From NCBI GenBank assembly GCA_039545355.1, contig BCJJ01000010.1, positions 1,104,889 to 1,168,888 on the forward strand: a DNA stretch of 64,000 bases. Reading direction: 5' to 3'. The notes beneath the pieces were generated by a model. The model made no database searches, had not been told where the DNA came from, and saw only the letters and a list, made by a program, of their open reading frames with translations. The stretch is from Trichosporon coremiiforme. Lineage: Eukaryota; Basidiomycota; Tremellomycetes; Trichosporonales; Trichosporonaceae. The position numbers and the translations under genes are program-made. Shown here one piece after another: positions 11,615 to 21,438 of the stretch (the stretch's first letter is position 1; each line of letters begins with the position of its first letter).

Positions 11615-14356
11615 CTACTGAGGTGCCTCTCCGCGAAGCTCACGGTTCACCTCCTCCAGACGCTTCTCCCACTCTCCGACGTCGTTGCCAAGCATGCGCT
11701 CAAGACGCTCGATCTCCTTGTCGAGCTCGAGTTTCTCCTCGTGAGTACCCGAGGACAGCGTAGTGAGCTGCCATCCTTGCGAAGCCAAGGGGGTCGAAGG
11801 AGTGCCGAGGGCGCTCTGCAGGTTCGCCGTGGAAAGGGAAGGGTGCAGCGTCGGCTCGCCCAGACGCAGGTGGCGGTTGTGATACTTGAGGAGAGAGGGG
11901 CGGTGGCTTTTCATCAGTTTCGCCCTCACGCAACGCTCGGCTACTCACGAAATAGTGATGAGGGTGATACCGAGCGACTTGGCGTGCTCGTACATGAGAC
12001 CCTCAACGTCCGTAGACACGGCCGAGGTGCACTCGTCGAGGACACCGTACTGCGGACGGTGGTAGAACAGACGGGCCATGCCCATGCGCTGCTTCTCGCC
12101 TCCCCTGTAACACTGTCAGTGCGCAGTTCGAACAACCGTGCGGCGGTACTTACGACAGGACGTCCTTCCACTCCTTTCTCGTGTCCCAGCCGCCCTCGCG
12201 GCCCGGCAGGTAGGCGAGGTGCACGTGCTTGAGAATGTCCATGAGCTCGCTGTCTGTTCGTCCGCGCGCCTTCATCTCGGCATACGTGTGCGGGTAGATG
12301 ACCTGGTCGCGCAGGCTGCCGATAGACAGGTAGGGCTTCTGCGGCAGGAAGAAGATGCCACCCTCACCTTGGACCGGACGCTCGAGCAGGCCGACCCAAG
12401 CGGGCCACAGCTGGGCAATGACGCGAGCGATCGCCGTCTTGCCTACACCGTTGGGACCGGTGATGAGAGTGTGCTCGCCCTTCTCGACGCGCAGGTCGAG
12501 GCTGCGGATGAGCTCTTCTCCGCCACGCTCCGCGCCGGCAGCACCACCCGCAGGCGCAACGATGGGAACACCGCGAAGAAGGACGTGGTTCTTTCCGAGA
12601 ATCACGCGGCCAGAGACGTTGGACAGGTCGTAGAAACGCTAACGTCAGTGCTACGATTGGCGAAAAGGACTCACCTCGTTAGGCGGCAGCGACTCAGGTC
12701 GCGGATTCTCAGGGTAGCAGTTCTCGTCAAAGGCGTGCAGCGACGCCAGCAGCGAGTACACGCGGCTCGTGTACCCGGAAAGCTGAGCAAGCTCCTTGCC
12801 AGAATACATGAGGCGGCCGCCGGCGTCGCCGAGCGACAGCAACAAGCGACGGTTGGAAACGTAGCTCTCGGTACGGCTCGCCACCTCGTTGTGGAGCTCC
12901 GCCGCAGACGTCTCGCCTTGAATCGCTTGCGTGGCGACGGGGTAGAAAACGGGGATCGACATGAGCCCGTACCCAACGGCGGACCAGAAGTATTTGATGA
13001 CGAAGTCCTCGGTCATGCCGTACGGAATGCGAGACTGCCGTTAGCCACTGGCTAGTTGTATGCACTCACCTTGAAGATTGAGTGCACATGATTCGTAAGC
13101 TTGTTGTAAGCCTTCCAAAGGATGGACAGCTCGCGCTTGCCGCCATCGTAGAAGGCGATCTCCTCGCTGTCGCGTCCGATACGGCCCAGGCCAGTGCGGT
13201 ACTCTCCTTCCAGCCGTGCCTGCGTCGCGGCCATGCGGCCAAAGGCAGGCGTCGCCTTCTTCAGAACCCAGGCAGTGAAGTAGTACTGGGCGAACAGACC
13301 GCATGTGCCGACGGGGCCGAGAGAGGCCGCGAGCTGCGACGTGAAGATGACCATGTCCAGGAACGGCTTGCCCATGTTGCCGTACAGGGCCGCGAGCGTT
13401 TCGCAGAAACGGGACAGGTCGGTCGTGATCAACTGATCGGCGCCTCCCGCCTGCGTCTCCGAGGAGTCATCCTTGCAGCCGGGGGCGATGGCTCCCCATC
13501 CTTGGCCGAATTTGTAATAGTTCAAATTGTTGTTTCTACGGGTTAGACATGGGATAACGCCGGTAAGCTTACAGATAAAGATCGTGAATGTAGCGGGTCA
13601 GATTAGTGCGGAAAGCCAAAGCCAGTTTGTGCTCGAGGAAGCGGATCATCGAGTTTGTGTACGTGCTCGGCACGGCCAAAACGAACCACCATCCCAGACC
13701 GCGGAGGAAACCCTTGCCGTTTGCGGAGACGAGATCGCGGACGATCCGGCCGTCCAGGCGCGCCACAAGCACACTGAGGTACGTCCTTGCGACGAGGAAA
13801 AATGTGTGCAGAACGAGCAGGACAGCCTCCTTGCCAGTTTTACTGGTCGTCAGCGCAGCCCACTCGGGTCAGTTCACCTCGGGAATGCGATGCGGAGTAC
13901 GGCAGTAAGCATCTGCCAGAAACGCTTGTTGACACCGAGCTTTTCGCCCGCCTTCAGGGGCGGAAAGAGCTTGCGGTGCTCGGCGTAAAGGGAGGCAGGG
14001 GTCGGAGTCACGCGAACCTTGGAGATGACGCCGCGGTGGGGGACGAGCAGCGTGCGCGAGCCGGACGGGTCGGGGATGTACAGATCGACCATTTTCTTCT
14101 CGAGAGCAGGAGTGTTTCTGACGTCAGTTCGCGTTGCGCTTGCTGGAGCTCACAGGGGAGTTTCGCGTTCGCGTCGTCGGCGCTCCTCACGGTGCTGCTT
14201 GCGCGTCTCGCGCCACTCCTTGAGGGACAGAGCATCGCTGAGGTCCGTCAGCGCTGGGATCGGAGCAGACCGCGTCAGAGCCAGCGCTACAACGATCAGG
14301 ATGGCAGCCCGTCGCCGCTCTGCCTGTGGAAACGACAGTGACGGTAGGCTAGTCAT
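11615..14356 (-). CDS. Peroxisomal ABC half-transporter, ABCD/ALD family (Pxa1/Pxa2-like)
   Basis: Imports long-chain fatty acids or their CoA esters into peroxisomes as a dimer. At least eight exons; about 790 residues. An N-terminal hydrophobic segment ([16 protein letters not shown]) is followed by the transmembrane domain with [46 protein letters not shown] and the EAA-like [13 protein letters not shown]. The nucleotide domain carries GPNGVGKTA (Walker A), FLPQKPYL (Q-loop), [19 protein letters not shown] (signature, created by an exon join), [10 protein letters not shown] (Walker B) and [11 protein letters not shown] (H-loop, also across a join). Walker A has V and T where most ABCD proteins have C/S and S. 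A C-terminal coiled coil ends the chain. Whether it is the Pxa1 or Pxa2 orthologue is not decided. Confidence 0.88.
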
Positions 14357-14594
14357 GTCTAAACGGTGGCCGTCTTGGCCGAACGAGTGTTAGGTTGTGC
14401 GATGATTAACGGTGGTGACCGACATGATGCAGGTCATCGCCGGTTAATGCGTGGTGGGAGCCGATGCCTGCGGAGCTAAACCCATGCGGGGGCCCATGGA
14501 CGGATTGATCCCGGCATCCTTATCCCACGCCATCCGTCGTGTCATGTTTTCCGCGTGGATTCAGTGCAACTCCATCTACGCGTTCTGACGAAAC
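14357..14594. promoter_or_regulatory. Bidirectional promoter between the ABCD transporter and the CBS gene
   Basis: 238 bp between divergent starts. No TATA box seen; a GATGATTAACGG and a GCATGATGCAGG-like string are present but not diagnostic. Confidence 0.3.
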
Positions 14595-15243
14595 ATGGAC
14601 CGCGAAACGACTCCGACTCCTGCATCTGCGCGTAGTGAGCGCTATAGGGGAGCTGTGGTTGAGGTGCGTTGTTTTCATGCGCATACATCTTAACGGCACA
14701 GGATCTTCAGCTGCCTCCGGCGTTTTGCGTCGACTACAAGGCGCCTCTGTCAATAGCGCTCGAGAAGGCGTACGAGCGCGAGTTTGATCAGCTCCCGTGA
14801 GTCGCACCGCTGGCACAGCTGACATTAGTGTCCTCAACGACAACAGGCGGCCGATCGGCTACCTTGCGGTGCCCGTTCTGAAGCAAAAGTTTGAGAGGAA
14901 GGAGGTCAGCCCGTCCGACCCGATCGGTGAGCTGTCGCCTCGTTTGTTTTCGCTGACCCCAGCCTCCTACATGACTCATTTCCCTGTGTCCTCAAAGGCG
15001 CATCCCTACACCGTCATCACCCCCGACACGCCCTTGGAGAATCTCGAGGACTTTTTCAACCAGAAAGGAACAGACTTTGCTCTTGGTCAGTAGGCTCTCG
15101 AGGATTCTGTACTGACGTTTAGTGACGGACGCCGAGCGACGATGGGTTCTTGCGGTTGCAACCAGGGCTGATCTCGAGGTGAGCAGAGTCGTGCAGCCAG
15201 AGCTGACTTGCAGACCTTTGTGAAGCGCCGCAGTGGTGCCTAA
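14595..15243 (+). CDS. Small CBS-domain protein
   Basis: Six exons (14595-14663, 14702-14796, 14829-14926, 14963-15085, 15123-15178, 15214-15243) sum to 471 nt, 156 residues. The five introns are 38, 32, 36, 37 and 35 nt, among the shortest in the window. The protein is one CBS pair: DLQLPPAFCVD, then AYEREFDQLPVLNDNRRPIGYLAV for the first motif, and HPYTVITPDTPLENLEDFF, TDAERRWVLAVATRADLETFV for the second. CBS pairs bind adenosyl ligands such as AMP, ATP or SAM and regulate partners, but no partner domain is fused here. Similar stand-alone CBS proteins are widespread in fungi with no settled role that I know of. The last exon is only nine codons plus stop. Confidence 0.75.
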
Positions 15244-17321
15244 TCTGTTGTAGTATTTCATGGGCATATGGAATCATGTCACGAGACGCCCAAACGTTGC
15301 AAGAACACGCCGCAGTCTCCGTCCGCCGCGGTTACGATCCAGCAATCTCTCACAAGTCTGGGCCGCCTCCAGGCTAAAGTGGAACCAAGGTCACGAGCGT
15401 TGTAACCTAAGGTATAGCTGGATCTGCGCGCTGTCTTGGACGCCACCGTTCGCATGGAATGACGTAGCATGAAGCGGCATATTCCCTCTACACCTACGGT
15501 CATCAGCGTGCAGGATCTGATCTGTTGTGAGATGAGTAATGCTTGGAGAAATTAGAAAGCAACTGGTCCGGCGATTTCTGGAAGCTCACTTCTGTCCCAT
15601 GTGCACGTGACCGTGAACCCCGGCGCCGACGTGCAGCGACGGCTGTTGGAGCGTCATTGACCTTCCGTCGTATCGTCCGTAATCTTGACATCAAGTCCGC
15701 CCTGTTCGGGGATGCGGCGGTCGGCGCCAGCTGGGTGCTGAATTGATGGCGGTTGGCCGGGCTTAAACCGCGTGCACTCGCCGTATTTGCCGTTAAGAGT
15801 TCTGGCTCGGCCGTCCGAATGCCTCCGTGGCTCCATGGCTCCATTGATACTCGGGCTTCAATGGTATTCGGGGTTCAATTGGGTCTAATCTCGCCCACGC
15901 TCTGCTTGATGTCGGGCCGTTTGTCAACTCGGGCCGGCATGCCCCGGCAGTGAGATCTGACACGTGCGGACAGAATTCGGAGAGTGCACTAACCTGAACC
16001 ACTCGCACACTCATAGACCGAGCTGATCTTGGCCGCTGATCTGGGCACCTGTCATGTTCGGGCATGTTCGGGATGGTTAGCTGCGATCCAAGGCGGCTTC
16101 ATGTATAGACGGGTTCGCGCACAAGTACCAGTGTTAGTGCTACATAGTGCGGCTGGTAGCGCGTTATTTCGTGGTACGCGGGGGATCGCATGGAGGACGG
16201 AGCTCCATGACGCCAGCACTGCAACGCTGAGCATGCAGTGGAAACGGCAGGAGACGGCAGGCGCAAGTATTCCAGCAATCCTATGCCTCTATGTGCGAAG
16301 ATGATCTACATGGGATCCCCTTAACGCCGCACGCGCAGCAACAAGAAGGCGGCACCACAATGTCACCGATGAATGACGGCGATCTCTGTGGCAGTCACCG
16401 AAGGCACACGGGCGCGCTCCGGAAGCCTGTGCCAGCATGCCGACTGGACGGCGGACGGGTGCCCCGACGCAGCGCAGTACAGCGCACAGCTCCAGGGCTC
16501 GCCTGGGCTGGTGCTCCATTATCCTGGAACAGAATGGACGTACAGCCGTACAGCACATTAAGCGATGGCTCCTTGCGCACGATTGGTCTAGTAGCTGGGT
16601 GCGTCAGGGCGTGGCGCCAGAGAGATCTTGGCCCTGGTTCTGGAGGTTCTGGAGGTTCTGGAGCCTGCAGCCACGGAGTATCGGAGATGAACAGACCTCT
16701 GCTTGTCCGGCGCAACTGTTCGGAAATGCACTGGGCTCCTGGCCCCTGGCTATCGAGCTAGTGATCCCTAACCCCTGGATCATGTGGCTCAGTGACCAAT
16801 TCGCCGCCACGAATTTGACCTAGTCGGGCATAGAGGAACAGAGGCACCCAACGAGTATGTGCTGACTCCACCGCTGGACCCTTCTTTCAGGGTTCCAGTT
16901 ACTTAGCATGGGCCGTCGGGCCTCTCGCCGTGCACGCCCGGGCGTCGGGCTCCCTGCCAGGCCCTGCAGGTCCTGCCCCTCTGCCGCCTGCTCCTGTCGG
17001 CCACCAACTACGCCTCCAGGACTCACCGTCCACCACCAATCATCCATAGGTCATTCTTAAAGATGTCCGGTACTGGTCGTCTCCTCATCTTCCAACACCC
17101 GTCTCCTTAAACAACTGTCATCCTCTCTTAACCATTTACGCTCATCTGCGACTCATCTGAACTCTCACCAGTCTCGCATCTCCTAAGAGCTCGGCTCTGC
17201 GCACTACAAAGATCGACAAGTGACTGTTCCGACTTCCTCACGTCAGTCACGCAACTATTAGACACGACCTCAACGCACCCCTTTCCCCGCCCGCAACTTG
17301 CAGCACACAACTCTCCCAAAC
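15244..17321. other. Long gene-poor stretch
   Basis: About 2.1 kb without a supportable gene. Open frames of up to 156 codons exist but overlap each other on both strands and show no family signal or splice logic. Small local repeats are visible: three copies of GGTTCTGGA near 16637-16665 and a partial repeat of CATGTTCGGG near 16050-16075. The last 250 bases are CT-rich and probably hold the FYVE gene promoter and leader (ACACGACCTCAACGCACCCCTTTCC). Confidence 0.4.
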
Positions 17322-18532
17322 ATGCCTTCCGGTCACGCCGGCGCCTCTCTTCTCCACCTGAACCGTCCCACCCAGCTCAGCATCTCAGCCGCTCCTCCCC
17401 GTCTCGAAGTGGTTGTCAACGATGATGAGTCGGTTACCGACGGGCCTTCCCAGGTTGCTTGTGAGTACGGCGAGACTTCCCCGGGAGTCCCATTGCAGAC
17501 TTCACGCAAGTGCTAACTTTCAGCTTCCCCTACCTCCTCAATCCACTCATCCACGGCGTTCATTCCCCCTCGGTCTGAGCCCACCAGCAAGATTGACTTG
17601 AACGCTGCGCAGCTGGAGCGCCCTGCCCCCCTCCGCCGGTCGTCCGGCGAGAGCGGCATCTCAACGACGAGCACCAACTCTGACAGCATCGAGTGCTGTG
17701 TGGACCTCCTCCGCTCAGTGCAACCGTCTTTGCCGGTCGCGAAGCCCAGATCCGAGTGGCAGGTGAGTTTTAGACTTTGGGCAGGCAGAACGGAGAAGTG
17801 GAGCTGACCCTGTAGCTTGATGAGGAGTCTGCTCTCTGCAACCACCCGTTCTGCTCCACCATGTTCGGCAGCACCACCTTATCGCTCGGTCCTCGGCGTC
17901 ATCACTGCCGACGCTGCGGCCTCATTTTCTGCAATGCCCACTCTTCCCGTCGCCTTCCCCTCAATGCCGTCAACTCGAAAGGTGCCCTCGCTGTGCAGAA
18001 CCTTCGAGTTTGCGACGGCTGCTATGCCGAAGACGATGCTGAGCGAAGGGCCAGCGACGCGACGAGCCCTAGCCTGACGAGCTCTGTCACCTCCGCTCCT
18101 GATGCCGAGCTCGTCTCGCCTCGTCCTTCGTTCCACCGGTCACAGTCGCAGCCCGCCATTTCCGAGCTGCAGACCCCGCTGGCGCCGATCGAGGACTGGA
18201 TGGACCGCTCGGGCATTCTCTCCCTGTACCCACTAGCCGTTCAGGCTTCTCACTCTCGTCGATCTCCGACGACCGCGCGTGCCGCGGCGCCCCTGTTTGC
18301 GCCTTCGCTCAAAGAGCGTCGGTACGTTCAGGAGAAGGAGCTCGAGCGCCTGTTCCTGCGACAGAAGCGGAACGCCCGCCCGTTCTGGGCGCACTCGACC
18401 AACGCCAGCGACGCCGAGTCTGACGCTGAGGGAGGCGGGTCATTGGCCTCCTCCTGGAGCAAGGACGAGGTGCAATCGACGGGGACGCGCACGCCCCTTC
18501 AAGAGCGTGCTCTCGACTGGTCAACCTTTTAG
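17322..18532 (+). CDS. FYVE zinc-finger protein
   Basis: Exons 17322-17460, 17524-17762 and 17816-18532 give 364 residues. The FYVE domain lies at about 125-195 and has all three signatures: WQLD (WxxD, made across the exon 2/3 join), RRHHCRRCG, and RVCDGC. The first zinc pair is spaced C-x4-C (CNHPFC) rather than the common CxxC. FYVE domains bind phosphatidylinositol 3-phosphate on endosomes and vacuoles. The rest is Ser/Pro-rich and disordered, with a short basic helix region (KERRYVQEKELERLFLRQKR) near residue 310. There is no PH, RhoGEF, RING or VHS domain, so a partner pathway cannot be named. Similar small FYVE proteins exist in other basidiomycetes, but I do not recognise an orthologue with a known role. 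Confidence 0.85.
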
Positions 18533-19029
18533 GCGACCACTCTTTAACAATCTAATAGAATTGCATTTGGACGTTTAGACTAGACATGTTGTGATATTGT
18601 ATATGTTATCAATTATCGATCTCAAAGATCTGTCGCACGTTGCTGCAGTTTGATATCCAGAAGCAGTAGTTCGTGAGCTTGGTACCGCGTGCTGCTGACA
18701 GCGGACAGCGGATACTGGACCGCCGTCGTAGTGTGATAGTAGTGATGGGACTGCGGAGACCGCGCCGCTGCTAGTCGCCGGGCTGAATCAAAGCCCACTT
18801 TTGGCCTCCAAGATTTCGAGTGTGCGTGCCTGGAACCCTCGTTCCTGAACTAGACCGCACAAACTCAATCAAGCCGACCTCTGAGCCAGCGCGTGCCCCG
18901 GTTGAGCCAGGTTGACTCAACTGATGTCATGTGTCCATTGAAATACCAGGACATCTGCAGTCACGCTCGCTTGATGTCCAAGCCATCCGCCACTTAATCA
19001 AGATTCATCAAGTTCATCGAGATCAGAAG
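18533..19029. other. Intergenic stretch upstream of the Artemis-like nuclease
   Basis: No gene supported. The left part is AT-rich 3' flank (ATTGTATATGTTATCAATTATCG). The right part contains the palindrome listed separately. Confidence 0.4.
18911..18921. promoter_or_regulatory. Palindromic AP-1/Gcn4-like site
   Basis: GTTGACTCAAC is a perfect 11-base palindrome around the TGACTCA core used by fungal bZIP factors. It sits about 110 bp before the nuclease ATG. Seen in sequence; the regulatory role is inference. Confidence 0.3.
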
Positions 19030-21175
19030 ATGTCTGGAATCTATCGTAAATCAGGCAGACAACGTAGGTGGCTGACATTGAGGTGGTCACTTGCTCGAGT
19101 TTCCCCTGATCCGGGTGGACTGCTTCACAACCTCTAAACCCGAAGATGTCTGGCTTCTTCCCCGACCGCTCGTCCCCGAAGTCACCGTCCCCGCGCCTCA
19201 GGCGCGGCTTTTCCTGCTCACTCATGTACACACTGATCACCTCCACGGCCTCGACAATAACTTCACGGGCAAGGTTGTTTGTCACCCCGATACGAAGCGC
19301 ATGCTGCTTCGACAGGAGTACGAGAAAGATCGGCGCAGCCTGCACGAGGGGAAGACGGAGCTCGTAAGGAGGAAGTACACCGGTCTTGTCGAGAGGCGCC
19401 AGACGAACAGCATCGTACGTGTTTCCTCCATACTTCCGCGCGCCTCATTACAAGTTTCTGGCTGACATTCTCAGGAGACCCTTCCCTATGGTGTTCCGAA
19501 AGAGTTCGATCTGGGGTTTTACAACGGCGAACGCTGCGTGGTGAACATCACCATTCTTGATGCGAATCACTGCCCTGGATCGTCGATGTGAGCTCGCTTC
19601 AATTCAGTCATTGACTTCTCATTGACAGCCCTAGGTTCCTTATCACTGCCAAGGATAAGGCCGTTCTGCACACTGGCGACGTGCGGGCGGACAAAGTGTT
19701 CATGCAGCAGCTCATGCGTGAACCTGTGTTGCAGGAGTTTTTGGTGCCTGCGTACAGCCCGTTCCCCGACCCGAGTCCGGCGCGGCGTCTGCACCGTATT
19801 TACATCGATACGAGCCAATCGTGAGTGCTCGCCTGTCATATCTCGCTGATCATGAAAGGCCGGATACTCAGGATATGCCCCAGAAGGTAATGGATACTCT
19901 GGTACTCCGCCACTGACAGAGCAGGAGGACTCCTTGGATGAGATGATCTACTGTATGGCGCAATATCCCCCCGAGACGGTGTTCTTCCTGGAGACATGGT
20001 GCTGGGGGTGGGAGGGGGTCATCATTGCTGTCGCGAAAGCCTTCCGCACCAAGGTGAGCAGCATCTAGCAGCTCCTTCTGACCCCAGGTACACATCGATC
20101 GGTACAAGCGCGATGTGTACCAGGTCATGTCGACAAAGATGATGGAGCCCTTTGTCACGAGTGACGAAAACGTGCGCTTCCACGCCTGCGAGCAGCGCTT
20201 CCGCTGCGACCATTGCAAGGGCCAGTGAGTTCTCCGGCGGGTACGGCACTGACGGCAGGCACGTTGTTCATGTCAAGATGGGCGAATGGAACCTTGCGGG
20301 CTCGGACATTCTCGCCGCCGCGTTTCGGTCTACACTCGCGGAAGCGAGCGCGGGGGAGATCGAGTGGCCGACCGAGATCGTGAGTCACCTCCTCAATCCG
20401 GCGCTAACTGCAGGTTGTGCCTTTCGCGAGGCACTCCTCGCTGCCCGAGCTTCGCAACTTTGCGGCACGCTTCCAGCCACGCTCACTCTCGCTCAACACG
20501 ATGCTGAAGAACCGCCAGCTGTATTCTCTCCATGAGGCATTCATGGGTGCTGTTCCCGAGGATGCAGTGCTGGCTATTCAGTCCGAGACGCGCGCGTGGT
20601 TCGCCGCGTCTCCCAAGCATGGCCCCAACTGGCTGATGGCTGCAGATATGTCACCGGACATGCTCGACGCTGCAGATCCCTCTCCACCTCCGTTCCTGGG
20701 CCTGAACCTCAACACCGGAACGAGCCTCAAACTCGACGAAACGAGCCCGAATCCCGACATCGAAAACCCAGCGAGCACGTTGACCGCGCTGTTCGGCGGT
20801 GCCCTCTTTACGAATCCGGCACGTTTCTTCGCTGCCTCATCCGTCCGACTGCGCTCTGCCTCTTCGTCTTACCGATCTGCCTCATCCGGAACGGGCGTCG
20901 CCTTGCCGGTGGGGCTTGCATCAACTCGAGGCCGTACTGTGAAACAGGAGGGAGAGGCGAAAGTAGCAACTATGCCGAAAGAGGAGCTCAAGCCCGAAGA
21001 GGAGATTAAGGTTGAGCTCGAAGCGACCGCCCCGAAAACGGCAGTTGCCCCGAAGGGGATGCTCTTGCCGCCTAAGGGAACGTGTAAGAGACGCCGCTCC
21101 GAGCGCACGGCGAGCAAGTACGCCGTCGACGCGGGGAGTCTGAGCAAGCTGATCAAGCGTGAGCCCATGGAGTGA
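19030..21175 (+). CDS. Artemis/Pso2-like DNA nuclease (metallo-beta-lactamase, beta-CASP)
   Basis: Nine exons, starting with a 16-nt exon 19030-19045 joined to 19083; total 1824 nt, 607 residues. The catalytic domain has THVHTDHLHGL (HxHxDH motif 1), LDANHCPGS (motif 2), VLHTGDVRAD (motif 3), and RIYIDTS followed by the beta-CASP region with HVVHVKMGEWN. This is the SNM1 family, which trims interstrand cross-links (Pso2) or opens hairpin ends (Artemis). The absence of a long N-terminal region and zinc finger, and the TSDENVRFHAC segment, look more like Artemis. The C-terminal 200 residues are disordered and Lys/Glu-rich with three psi-K-x-E SUMO-type sites (VKQE, IKVE, IKRE). Exon 5 is only 28 nt. 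The exon 6 acceptor was chosen to keep frame and is the weakest join. Confidence 0.82.
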
Positions 21176-21438
21176 GCTGGACTTGGCCACACTGTAACTG
21201 TCGACCACCTGTAAAGATTTCGTCTCAACCGCCTGTGTATCGTTTCTGTGTAGAACCAAGTCAAGTCATTTTAGACATTAAGCCATTGTAGTATCGAGCT
21301 CTTGTAGTTTGGAGCCCTCCTCTGTTGTGCACAGTTCCATTGTCAATACCTGAATGCATGTAAACACTACTGTGAACAACCTCGTGGAATGAATGTCATG
21401 CCTCTCCTCCCTCCTCGCTAACACTCTCGTGAAGCACT

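Noticed and set aside
15244..17321. Several 100-156 codon frames in the gene-poor stretch
   Set aside because: They overlap on both strands, have no splice logic and show no family resemblance.
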